Shown here: one piece after another, positions 22,683 through 31,248 of the stretch
How the letters are laid out: each line of letters begins with the position of its first letter
Position numbering within the stretch: position 1 is the first letter of the stretch
Origin: CAZZHG01 sp964653655
GTDB taxonomy: Bacteria > Bdellovibrionota > FAC87 > UBA2466
Direction: 5' to 3'
DNA: 64,000 nucleotides
Assembly (NCBI GenBank): GCA_964653655.1
Contig: CAZZHG010000012.1
Coordinates: 3,952 to 67,951 of the forward strand
Translations under genes and position numbers: made by a program
The notes under the pieces: generated by a model
Databases searched by the model: none
The model's input: only the letters and a program-made list of their open reading frames with translations
Told to the model about the DNA's origin: nothing

Positions 22683-25652
22683 CTAGGCGGCCTTCTCGGT
22701 CTGCACCTTCTCCTCGGACTCCAATTCCTTGAGCACCAGCTGGTACTCGGCCCTAAGACTCTTCAAAGCATTGCGCGCCCGCTCGAAAGCCCGCTTGTCG
22801 CCGGCCTTTTCGAGCTTCTTGCACAGCTCGACCATGCCCTTCGCTCCCAGGTTCGCGCAGCCCGACTTCAGCTTATGGGCTTCATCCGACACCTCACGCC
22901 CGTTCTTGTGGGCGATGCCCTCGGCGATGCGCTCGAGCGAAGGAGGCGTCGTGCGGCGGAACGTGGCGATGAGATCGGCCACGAAATCCGGGCCCGATCC
23001 GTCCTGCAGCAAGCGAAGCGAGAAAATGGCGGAGCGATCGAGCGTATTCGACGAGACCGGCGCCTCCTTGGGCGTGGCGGCGGCCCCCTGGCCGCGGCCC
23101 TTGGACCATTTCTCCAATACTCGGGCGAGCTCCGCCAGCGTGATGGGCTTGGCGAGGTAGTCGTCCATGCCGGCCGCGAGACATTTTTCCCGGTCGCTGG
23201 CCATGGCGTGGGCGGTGAGAGCTACGATGGGCGTTCCTGAGCCCTTTTCTTCCGCGCGGATGCGCCGAACCGCTTCGTAGCCGTCCACTTCGGGCATCTG
23301 GCAGTCGAGGAAAATGATGTCGTACTTTCCCTTGCGGGCCGCGTCCACGGCCTGCTGGCCGCCTTCGGCGATCTCGACTTGGCATTTGAGCTTTTCCAGA
23401 AGGAAGCGCACCACCTTCTGGTTCATGGGATTGTCTTCGGCGACGAGAATTTTGAGATTCGGAACCTTGCCCCGGGCCGGCGTTTTGCGATCCGTGCTTC
23501 TCGGCGTGATTCGCGAGCGTTCCAGCTCGACGAAGAAGGAGAACGAAGATCCTTTGCCGTGAACGCTTTCGACGTGCAGCTCGCCGCCCATCAGATGAAC
23601 GAGCCGGCGGCTGATCGAAAGGCCGAGCCCCGTGCCGCCGAAGCGGCGGCTCGTGGAGCTATCCGCCTGCTCGAAACTGTCGAAGATCCGCGCCCGTTGC
23701 TCCTCGGTGAGGCCGATGCCGGTGTCGGCGACTTCGAAGTCGACCCGCACCAGACCGCTCTCGGTGGAACGGCCCGACACGTAAACGTCCACCTCGCCGT
23801 CGGAGGCGAATTTGATGGCGTTACCGACGAGATTCACGAGAATCTGGCGCAAGCGGCCCGCGTCGCCCACCAGGTACTTGGGCGTCTTGGGATCGAGATG
23901 GGTCGTCAGCTTGATGTGCTTTTCTTCGGCCAGGCTGAAGAACATCTCGTGAGTGGACTCGAGGATTCGGGAGACGTCGAAATCGACGGACTCGAGCTCC
24001 AGCTTGTCCGCTTCGATCTTCGAGAAATCGAGAATGTCGCTGATGAGAGACAGCAGCATTCCGGAGGCGGACTGAATGCCCTTGGCGAACTCGAGCTGCA
24101 GCTTGTTCAGCTTCGAATCCAGCAGCAGCTCGCTCATGCCGACCACCGCGTTCAAGGGAGTCCGGATCTCATGGCTCATGTTCGCCAGAAACTCCGACTT
24201 GTGCCGCGAGGCTTCGAGAGCCGACTCCCGGGCGTCCATCAATTCCATCGCCTGGGCGCGGGATTGCTCGTCGGAAGCGGCGAGGTATCGGTTCACGGAC
24301 TCCAGCTCCCTTGCCCGCATTTGAACGGCTTGGGAAAGAAAGACGAGATAAGCGACGACCACGGCGAGCACGAGCCCGCAGATGAGTACCGCTTCGGGGA
24401 GCCAGGAGCGGAATGCGCGGGCGGTCGCTTTCGTCGGCCCGACCACGAGACCCGCGCTCACTCCGTAGAGCTCCAGCGGAAGCTCGGAGGCGAGCCCTCG
24501 CGCCACATTGCCTTCCGCCCGCTCGTACAAAACGTCTTTGCCGTGGTTGAGGCGGATCCCAAATCCGGGGGCGACTCTTTCCTGAATGACCGCTTCCATG
24601 ACGTCGGCGATCTTCAAAAGAGCGACGAGGTAGCCGTCGAACTGATCCCCGCTGTAAACCGGAATGTGCACCTGGAAGAGGCTGCCCGGCTGGCGCAAGT
24701 CCTTGCCGCGGGTAAAGAGCGGCGTGCCCTGATCCGCATGGCGGGCGAGGGCCGTCCGCCGCATGGAATCCATTCCAAAATCGATTTCCTCGTCGTCAAA
24801 GGCATCATCGGCGAGCGCGGTCCAGCGGCGGGTAAAGCCGGAATCGAGCCAGCTGACCACGCGATAGGATGGAAAATGGCGCATGAACGCGCGCGACTCC
24901 GCCTCCCAAGTCCTGGCTTCGGGACGTCCGTTCTCACGCCAGCGGTGGCTCATGCGCTTGAGGGGAAGAATCTGATCGTCGAGTCTCGCCTCGACCCGGT
25001 CGGCCACTTCCTCGGACTGTTCTACGACCTTCTCCCGAAGGAGCGAAGTCTCGCGCGCGGTGAGTCCCTGCCAGAGAATGAAACTCGCGGTCACCATTCC
25101 CGCGAGCGTCGAGGCCGGAATCCAGCGCCACGGGCTCGAACCCATCTCGTGGAATCTGGCCGCCGCGAAAAAGGCGCAACCCAAAACGAGAAAGCTAGCG
25201 GCGAACGCCGGCCCAAGCGGCTCGCCCGAGCCCCAAGTGTAGGCGCCCGGGAAATGGGCCAGGTGGCCGAACAAAGCCGAGACGGCGGCCGCCGAAAGGA
25301 AAGCTCCCGAGAGCCCCAATAGCTTCGAGCGCGCCCGCGGGTTGAAGGTCGAGACGATGGCCAAAAAGCCGCACACCAGAAATAGCAGGGAGGCGGAGAA
25401 AGCGGTCGGAGCGCCGAGGGTGCCGCCGACGAAGCCTTTGATCCCCATCGCGACCGAACAAGCTCCCGTAAGGAGCGTCAGGTACTTGTTGGTCCACGCC
25501 GTGGAGAGCACGGCGAGTGCCAGAAAGAAGATTCCTACCGGGCCGTCCAGGGCGGCCGCCCCCCTCGTTTCCTGAAGAAAAGGCAGGCCAACCGCGCTAA
25601 GTGCCCCGCAGAGAAGGAGAACCCGGCGGGCGAATGTTTTCTCGGAGTCCAT
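22683..25652 (-). CDS. CHASE-type hybrid histidine kinase with receiver and Hpt domains
   Basis: A 989-residue protein starting MDSEKTFARR. In order: about six membrane helices (10-200), a CHASE-like periplasmic sensor (about 215-405), one more helix (near 420-440), HisKA with MSHEIRTPLN near 494, an HATPase domain with NAIKF, DTGIGL and FGGTGLGL boxes (about 600-715), a receiver with FLDCQMPEVDG near 780, and an Hpt domain with EAHKLKSGCANLG near 930. It is a full intramolecular phosphorelay. The start at 25652 is preferred to an upstream GTG/ATG frame because the extension is Pro-rich and lacks membrane character. Ligand unknown. Confidence 0.9.
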   Translation of the reverse strand: MDSEKTFARRVLLLCGALSAVGLPFLQETRGAAALDGPVGIFFLALAVLSTAWTNKYLTLLTGACSVAMGIKGFVGGTLGAPTAFSASLLFLVCGFLAIVSTFNPRARSKLLGLSGAFLSAAAVSALFGHLAHFPGAYTWGSGEPLGPAFAASFLVLGCAFFAAARFHEMGSSPWRWIPASTLAGMVTASFILWQGLTARETSLLREKVVEQSEEVADRVEARLDDQILPLKRMSHRWRENGRPEARTWEAESRAFMRHFPSYRVVSWLDSGFTRRWTALADDAFDDEEIDFGMDSMRRTALARHADQGTPLFTRGKDLRQPGSLFQVHIPVYSGDQFDGYLVALLKIADVMEAVIQERVAPGFGIRLNHGKDVLYERAEGNVARGLASELPLELYGVSAGLVVGPTKATARAFRSWLPEAVLICGLVLAVVVAYLVFLSQAVQMRARELESVNRYLAASDEQSRAQAMELMDARESALEASRHKSEFLANMSHEIRTPLNAVVGMSELLLDSKLNKLQLEFAKGIQSASGMLLSLISDILDFSKIEADKLELESVDFDVSRILESTHEMFFSLAEEKHIKLTTHLDPKTPKYLVGDAGRLRQILVNLVGNAIKFASDGEVDVYVSGRSTESGLVRVDFEVADTGIGLTEEQRARIFDSFEQADSSTSRRFGGTGLGLSISRRLVHLMGGELHVESVHGKGSSFSFFVELERSRITPRSTDRKTPARGKVPNLKILVAEDNPMNQKVVRFLLEKLKCQVEIAEGGQQAVDAARKGKYDIIFLDCQMPEVDGYEAVRRIRAEEKGSGTPIVALTAHAMASDREKCLAAGMDDYLAKPITLAELARVLEKWSKGRGQGAAATPKEAPVSSNTLDRSAIFSLRLLQDGSGPDFVADLIATFRRTTPPSLERIAEGIAHKNGREVSDEAHKLKSGCANLGAKGMVELCKKLEKAGDKRAFERARNALKSLRAEYQLVLKELESEEKVQTEKAA

Positions 25653-25769
25653 CGCATACTTATCGGCCGGTCCTAGTCCAGGACTAAGGGCCGGGTAGCG
25701 CGGGGCGTTACCTGAGCCTGCCAATGGAGACTTTTGACACGGAAGCCCAGTTAGGGTTTTTTAGGCGCC

Positions 25770-27674
25770 ATGCGCGCGCAATTGGTGCTGGAAAACGTGG
25801 GCGTCCACCTGCCCAACCGGGTTTTATTCGAAAAGATCAACTGGACCCTCTACGAGGGCATGCGGGTAGCGCTTGCCGGAAGAAACGGCTCGGGCAAGTC
25901 CACGCTTCTCAGAATCATGTCGGGGAAACTCGATCCGGTGGACGGCCAGTGCACCATCGTGGGCAAGCGCAACCTGCGCATCGGGTACCTCGATCAAAGC
26001 CTTCTCGATTCCGCGGTTCTGGAAACCAAGCAGCTGAAAGACCAGAGCACCTCGCCCGTGGTGTTTCTCTCCACGCGGCTCGAAAGCTCCCGGCCCGCCG
26101 ACGATCACACGGACGACGAGTGGCGGATTCGCAAGATGCTCGCGGGCCTCGGCTTCACCGAGACCCAGATGGACGAGCCGATGAACAAGCTGAGCGGAGG
26201 CTGGCTGCTTCGCATGTTCATCGCCGGAACGCTGCTCGACACGCCCGACGTTCTTCTTCTCGACGAACCGACCAACCATCTGGATCTTTCCTCCATCCAA
26301 TGGCTCGAGGAGTTTCTGCAGAAGGAATATCAGGGAAGCATCATCCTGGTGACCCACGACGTGGCTCTTCAGAAGCGCACCACCGATTCGCTTGCGATCG
26401 TGCACGGCGGACATTTCTATTTCCGCACGCATCAGCAGGATTACCTGACCTTCCGCGAGTCGCTGGAAGAGGATAAACGCATTCTGGAAAAGCAGATCGA
26501 GGGCCTCACGAAGAAGATCGAGGAAGGCCAGGAGTTCTACGATCGCTTCCGCGCGAACGCCTCGATGGCCCCCCGGGCCCAGAGCAAGCTTGCCGACGTA
26601 AAGCAGCTCCAGGGCGAGCGCGCCGAGCTCAAAGACCGGCTGCTGCGCATTCAGGGCTTTCATTACAATTTGAAGTTCCGCTTCCGCATGGGGGAAGCCG
26701 GCGGAAAGTTCCCGCTCGTCGCCAAACACTTAAGCTTCCGTTACAAGGACGGGGATCCGTTCATCCTGAAAAACGTGAACCTCGACGTGGCCCGGGGCCA
26801 GCGCATCGCCATCATCGGCGACAACGGCGCGGGCAAGACGACTCTGCTCAACGTCCTGGCCGGGCGCCTGAAACCCACGGAAGGGGAAGTCACTCCCGGT
26901 TACGGCGCCCAGATCGGGTATTTCGGCCAGCACCAGCTCGACGAGCTTCAGCTGGAGGCGACCGTTCTCGACAACTTGCGGGCGAAAGCCACGGCCGCCT
27001 CGCACGAGCAGCTGCGATCCTGGCTCGGCGCTTTCGGGTTTCACGGGGATGAGGACACCGGCAAGAAAGTGAAAGTGCTGAGCGGCGGCGAAAGAGCGCG
27101 CCTTGCGCTCCTAAGAATTCTCGTCACGCCCGTGAACACGCTTCTGCTAGACGAACCGACCAACCATTTGGACATCGAGACGAAGGAACTTCTGAAAGAC
27201 GCCATCCGGAACTTCGAAGGAACGGTTCTGATCGTCAGCCATGATCGCGAGTTCATCGGAAGCATCGCCGACCGCGTCCTATACATGAGCGTCGATCACA
27301 AGATGACCGATCACCTGGGCACGCTCGACTCCTTCTTCCAGAAGTATCCGCAGTTCGTGCGCCACCTCGATCCCGGCGCGGTGAAGGAAGCCAAACCCGT
27401 CGAGAAAAAGCCGAAGCCGGCCATCACGTTCGAAGAGCGAAAGAAGATGAAGAACCGCATCAAGTCGCTGGAGCGGTTTCTCGAAGCGAGCGAAGCGAAA
27501 GTCGCCGAGCTCACCAAGGAAAAGGAAGCCGCCGAGGCCCAGGCGATGGCCCGCCCGTCCGACGCCGCTCTCGCGGCGAAGATCGCCGAAGCCGACAAAG
27601 CCATTCAGGCCCAAATGATAGAATGGGAAAAATGGGGCCTCGAGATCGAAGACCTCAAGGCCAAAGTCGACTAA
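25770..27674 (+). CDS. ABC-F family ATPase (ribosome-associated)
   Basis: The 634-residue protein has two ABC domains and no membrane helix. Walker A motifs are GRNGSGKST near 36 and GDNGAGKTT near 352. Signature motifs are KLSGGWLLR near 146 and VLSGGERARL near 437. Both Walker B motifs run into LLLDEPTNHLD, as in ABC-F proteins. A linker helix pair lies at about 240-300 and a coiled-coil C-terminus at about 545-634 (KKMKNRIKSLERFLEASEAKV), as in Uup/YheS-type members. It likely acts on translation at the ribosome. Confidence 0.9.
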   Translation: MRAQLVLENVGVHLPNRVLFEKINWTLYEGMRVALAGRNGSGKSTLLRIMSGKLDPVDGQCTIVGKRNLRIGYLDQSLLDSAVLETKQLKDQSTSPVVFLSTRLESSRPADDHTDDEWRIRKMLAGLGFTETQMDEPMNKLSGGWLLRMFIAGTLLDTPDVLLLDEPTNHLDLSSIQWLEEFLQKEYQGSIILVTHDVALQKRTTDSLAIVHGGHFYFRTHQQDYLTFRESLEEDKRILEKQIEGLTKKIEEGQEFYDRFRANASMAPRAQSKLADVKQLQGERAELKDRLLRIQGFHYNLKFRFRMGEAGGKFPLVAKHLSFRYKDGDPFILKNVNLDVARGQRIAIIGDNGAGKTTLLNVLAGRLKPTEGEVTPGYGAQIGYFGQHQLDELQLEATVLDNLRAKATAASHEQLRSWLGAFGFHGDEDTGKKVKVLSGGERARLALLRILVTPVNTLLLDEPTNHLDIETKELLKDAIRNFEGTVLIVSHDREFIGSIADRVLYMSVDHKMTDHLGTLDSFFQKYPQFVRHLDPGAVKEAKPVEKKPKPAITFEERKKMKNRIKSLERFLEASEAKVAELTKEKEAAEAQAMARPSDAALAAKIAEADKAIQAQMIEWEKWGLEIEDLKAKVD

Positions 27675-27683
27675 GATTATCCA

Positions 27684-28661
27684 ATGCGCGTTCTCATCCT
27701 AGGCGGGACCACTTTTTTCGGCCGTGAGATCGTGCGCCTCTTTCACGAAGCGGGTCACGAAGTCACCGTCTTCACCCGCGGAAATCAAAACCCGGACGAC
27801 TTGCCGGAAGTGAAACGCGTCACCGGCGATCGCAACCGCGCCGAGGATCTGAAAAAAGCCGCGGGCCCTTGGGACGTGGTCATCGACAACATCGCGCTCG
27901 ACGGCCCCGGAGTTCAGGCGGCTCTTTCGGCGTTCAAAGACGTCGGCCGCTATGTGATGACGAGCACCGTCTCGGTTTACCGTTTCGTCCGCAACGCCTA
28001 TCCGATTCCGTGGAAGGAGGACGCCGCCGATCTCGACTACCGCCCGAAGGACGAAAATCCATCCGACATTCACTGGGCCTATGCCCGGGCGAAATTCGAA
28101 GCGGAGCGGGCGCTGCGCACGCAAAAGAAATTTCAGTGGACCATCGTGCGGCCCACCGTCGTGTACGGTCCCCACGATCCGAAGAACCGCGGCTTCTGGT
28201 ACCTCGAGCGGATGATCGAGGGGGGCCCGATTCTGATGGCCAACGGGGGCGCGGGAAGCTTCCGCCTCGTGTACTCCCTCGATGTCGCCCGCTGGATCTT
28301 TCAGGCGGCGCTCCTGCCGAAGGCCGCCGGACGCATCTACAACCTAGCCCAGTCGGAGATCGTAACCCTCGAACAGTTCCTGAAGGAAAGCGGCCGGGCG
28401 CTGGGTTTGACCCCCGATCTCGTGCCCGTCCCCCTTTCGGAATTGGGCGATTTGGGGGGCCCCCACGGGAACCTCATCAACATCATCCCGGATGACTCCG
28501 CCGCCCGGGAGTTGGGCGTCACCGCCACCCCATTTGCCGACTTCGCCCGCCAAACAGCTCAATGGTTTCGACAACATTGGAAGGGCGACCGCGCCGAGCT
28601 GATGAAGACCCGCCCCCAGGAATTGGCCCTCGCCAAGACCTGGTCCAGGCGAGGCTCTTGA
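27684..28661 (+). CDS. NAD-dependent epimerase/dehydratase (extended SDR)
   Basis: The 325-residue protein begins MRVLILGGTTFFGREIVRLF, the Rossmann GxxxFxGxxI pattern of SDR enzymes. An atypical catalytic region follows: TSTVSVY near 94 and YARAKFEAE near 134 supply the Ser and the YxxxK pair. RPTVVYGPHDP near 155 is a family hallmark. It resembles the isoflavone-reductase/NAD-binding epimerase subgroup seen in many bacteria, with substrate unknown. It follows the ABC-F gene by nine bases. Confidence 0.8.
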   Translation: MRVLILGGTTFFGREIVRLFHEAGHEVTVFTRGNQNPDDLPEVKRVTGDRNRAEDLKKAAGPWDVVIDNIALDGPGVQAALSAFKDVGRYVMTSTVSVYRFVRNAYPIPWKEDAADLDYRPKDENPSDIHWAYARAKFEAERALRTQKKFQWTIVRPTVVYGPHDPKNRGFWYLERMIEGGPILMANGGAGSFRLVYSLDVARWIFQAALLPKAAGRIYNLAQSEIVTLEQFLKESGRALGLTPDLVPVPLSELGDLGGPHGNLINIIPDDSAARELGVTATPFADFARQTAQWFRQHWKGDRAELMKTRPQELALAKTWSRRGS

Positions 28662-28717
28662 CACTGAACCCCCCGCTCGTGTTCCCTCCGTGCAAACGTC
28701 TCGCAAAAGGACTCGGA

Positions 28718-29125
28718 ATGCGCGCACTTGCCCTCGCTTTGACCCTGACCGCCGCCGCTTACGGCGCCTATGACTCGTGGACCAGCCGCGAGGCCGTGTT
28801 GAAGGCGACTCAGGCGTTCTCCCAAAAGCTCGACGTGCTTCAGACCGCGCTTACCCGCGTGAAGCCGTCCGCCGCGCTTGCCGACCAATGGCGGGCCGTT
28901 AAGCAGCAAAGCGACGCCATGGAGGCGCTCGTCTCCACGAACGCGCCGTACGAGGAAGTGGTCGTGCAGTTCAAGACCCTCGCCATCGCCATCGCGGAAG
29001 CGCGCCGTCTGATGTACCTCGAAGGCGTCTGCTACAACCCGGCCGTCGCCGATCGCTACCAGGCGGTCCGTCTCGCGCACCGGCGGCTCGATCGCAACAT
29101 GCAAGGTCTTCCGGCCGAAGAATAA
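28718..29125 (+). CDS. Small periplasmic helical protein, unknown
   Basis: The 135-residue protein begins MRALALALTLTAAAYG, a signal peptide, with AAGGA six bases ahead of the ATG at 28718; the frame is open further upstream over the epimerase 3' end. The mature part is nearly all helical (REAVLKATQAFSQKLDVLQ, EEVVVQFKTLAIAIAEARRL) with a single Cys near 107. It lies three bases before the porin-like gene and is probably its operon partner. Confidence 0.6.
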   Translation: MRALALALTLTAAAYGAYDSWTSREAVLKATQAFSQKLDVLQTALTRVKPSAALADQWRAVKQQSDAMEALVSTNAPYEEVVVQFKTLAIAIAEARRLMYLEGVCYNPAVADRYQAVRLAHRRLDRNMQGLPAEE

Positions 29126-29128
29126 GAA

Positions 29129-30175
29129 ATGAAAAAATGGATTTGGGCTTTCGCCCTGCTTCTTGCGTCTACCTCCTACTGTGAACAAAAGGGCACTGGT
29201 CTGGATATTTCCGCCGCCGTGGACGGGGTCGGGCAGTTCGGCCCTGAGGGCACGAACCGAATCGACGTTCGGGAAGCGGAGTTCCTCTTCTTCGCTCCCA
29301 TCGATCATCTCTTCGACGGGCAGGTCAGCTTTTCCGCCCACACCGAAACGACGGGCTTGTTCGCTGAAGTGCACGAGGCGTACCTCGCTTCCACCCGGCT
29401 GATTCCCCGCTCGCGCTTTCGCATCGGACAATTCTTTCTGGGATTCGGTCGGCTCAATCAGTTTCATCGCCACGACTGGCCCTTCACGACGGCGCCGATC
29501 GTGCACAACCGTTTCTTCGCGGCGGAAGCGGCGAAGGATACCGGCATCGAGTACAGCTGGCTCACGCCTCTGCCTTTCTATTTCGACGTGACGGTCGGCA
29601 TCACCAACGGCTGGGTGTTCGGCCATGCGCACACGATCGGCACGAAGCCCTACATGCCGACTCACTACCTGAGAGCGCTCACTTACTTCGATCTTCCGGG
29701 CAAGGGCGGGCTTCAGACGGGATTCAACTACGTCGGACGCAAGAACGACGTGGGCAAGGCGTTCACTTATCTGGGCATCGATGCGACCGCGAAGTGGCGG
29801 GAAGCCCAGGTGATGAAGTTTCTCGTGCAGAGCGAGCTGTGGCTGCGGCTCGAACGGCCGAAGGCGGGATCTAACGTCGATACTCTCGGCTTTTATCTCT
29901 ATCCCGAGTACGCGCTCGGAGACGGTTTCTCGGCGGGGCTGCGCTTCGACTATTTGACGGTGACCAACCTTGCGTTCGCCACCGGCGGAAAAGTTTCCAA
30001 CTTCGAGATCGGGCTCACTCCCCAATTCACCTGGAAGCCGAGTGAGTTCTCGACCGTGCGGCTCAGCTACACGTACCAGGCCCAGTACCAGGCGACTCGG
30101 TACATCGGGTACCAAAGGTACCTCGAGCTGCAGACCATCTTCATTATCGGAGCGCATCCGGCCCACGATTTCTAG
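29129..30175 (+). CDS. Outer-membrane beta-barrel, porin-like
   Basis: The 348-residue protein has a signal peptide (MKKWIWAFALLLASTSYC) and alternating amphipathic strands throughout. It includes GQFFLGFGRLNQFHRHDWPF near 105 and a C-terminal strand ending IIGAHPAHDF, reminiscent of barrels annotated as metal-regulated outer-membrane receptors. There is no TonB box or plug. His-rich turns (HRHDW, FGHAHTIG) could fit a metal link. Solute unknown. Confidence 0.65.
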   Translation: MKKWIWAFALLLASTSYCEQKGTGLDISAAVDGVGQFGPEGTNRIDVREAEFLFFAPIDHLFDGQVSFSAHTETTGLFAEVHEAYLASTRLIPRSRFRIGQFFLGFGRLNQFHRHDWPFTTAPIVHNRFFAAEAAKDTGIEYSWLTPLPFYFDVTVGITNGWVFGHAHTIGTKPYMPTHYLRALTYFDLPGKGGLQTGFNYVGRKNDVGKAFTYLGIDATAKWREAQVMKFLVQSELWLRLERPKAGSNVDTLGFYLYPEYALGDGFSAGLRFDYLTVTNLAFATGGKVSNFEIGLTPQFTWKPSEFSTVRLSYTYQAQYQATRYIGYQRYLELQTIFIIGAHPAHDF

Positions 30176-30226
30176 ACCGTAACGCACCAGCTAAAGTTTT
30201 TGCCGCAGCTTGTCGATACGGCGGGC

Positions 30227-31141
30227 ATGGGTTCCCCCCTTCAAATGCAGTGGCCTCCGCTACCCGCCGAGGAGTTGCGGCCGGCCGGTCAGATGAGAAG
30301 GCTGCTTGCGGGAGTCGTCGACGGCCTGATCCTCTCCGCCGTGGGGGGAGCTTTGTTCGTCGCGGGGGCGTCGCTTCTATCGATAGCCTACGCGGACTTC
30401 TGGGGGATGTTTTACTTCGTATGCATCCTCTACGGGACCGCCTACCACGGGCCGTGGGGACGGGGCGCGACCATAGGAAAGCGCATCTATTCGTTGAAGC
30501 TCGTCGCGATGAACGGGGACTTCCCGCCGACGGGAGAGAGAGTTTTGCGCTCGGCGATTCTTTACTCGCCCATTCTGATGGAGGCCCTTCGCACGCGCTC
30601 CGGATTTCAAGGAGCCATCATCGGCCTTCTGCTCATCGCCATCGCTGTCTTGAACGGATTGAAGATCTGGAAGGATTCCGACGGCCGCGGGATTCACGAT
30701 CGTTTCGCCTCCACGCTGGTCCACGAAACGAACCGTGAGGAATTTTCCTACAATTCGGCGTACGGCCCGACGATCGCCGCCTTCGTCGCCGCCTTTCTCG
30801 TCGGCAGCGGCGTGCTCGCGAAAGGGCTGCCGCGCGTGATCACTTCCTACGGCGGTCAGCTCAGCCAGGTGCTCCAGCTGCGAATCCAATTGGCTAAGCG
30901 TCTCAATCAGGCCGGCGTCGAAGTGGAACTTCGTATCGATGCCGACCGAACCCAGACTCTCTTCATGCGGCTGGACACGCCCTCACCGCTTCGTTCCCTA
31001 GGCGCCTTGGCCGCCGAGCGCATCATGCACGAAGCGAAGGAAATCGGATTTCCCGACGGAATCTCGACGGTCGAGGTGCACCTGCTCCGCCAGGACAAGG
31101 AACCTTTGCGGGTCCGCAGGCGCATCGAAGAGATCCCCTAA
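30227..31141 (+). CDS. RDD-family membrane protein with C-terminal soluble domain
   Basis: A 304-residue protein from the ATG at 30227. The RDD domain spans about residues 18-165: QMRRLLAGVVDGLIL near 22, three to four helices, and the TIGKRIYSLKLV block near 82. A further helix lies near 178-198, and a soluble domain of about 100 residues follows (QLSQVLQLRIQLAKRLNQAGVEVELRIDADRTQT). RDD proteins include ion exchangers and regulators; this one is unassigned. The start could be a TTG 27 bases upstream. Confidence 0.65.
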   Translation: MGSPLQMQWPPLPAEELRPAGQMRRLLAGVVDGLILSAVGGALFVAGASLLSIAYADFWGMFYFVCILYGTAYHGPWGRGATIGKRIYSLKLVAMNGDFPPTGERVLRSAILYSPILMEALRTRSGFQGAIIGLLLIAIAVLNGLKIWKDSDGRGIHDRFASTLVHETNREEFSYNSAYGPTIAAFVAAFLVGSGVLAKGLPRVITSYGGQLSQVLQLRIQLAKRLNQAGVEVELRIDADRTQTLFMRLDTPSPLRSLGALAAERIMHEAKEIGFPDGISTVEVHLLRQDKEPLRVRRRIEEIP

Positions 31142-31248
31142 CCCACTGATCTCCCTAACCTATCCAGGTCCACATTTCCCTCATAGTCCTAGTCCATAAT
31201 GAGATGTCTCGGTATTCGTCTTAGCGGAACGTTGGCAAGGGATGGACG

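Noticed and set aside
23379..25322. Rightward frame of 647 residues
   Set aside because: Antisense to the hybrid kinase, whose domains are all clear; low-complexity composition without motifs.
28559..30187. Leftward frame of 542 residues
   Set aside because: Antisense to the small periplasmic and porin-like genes, no ribosome site or domain.
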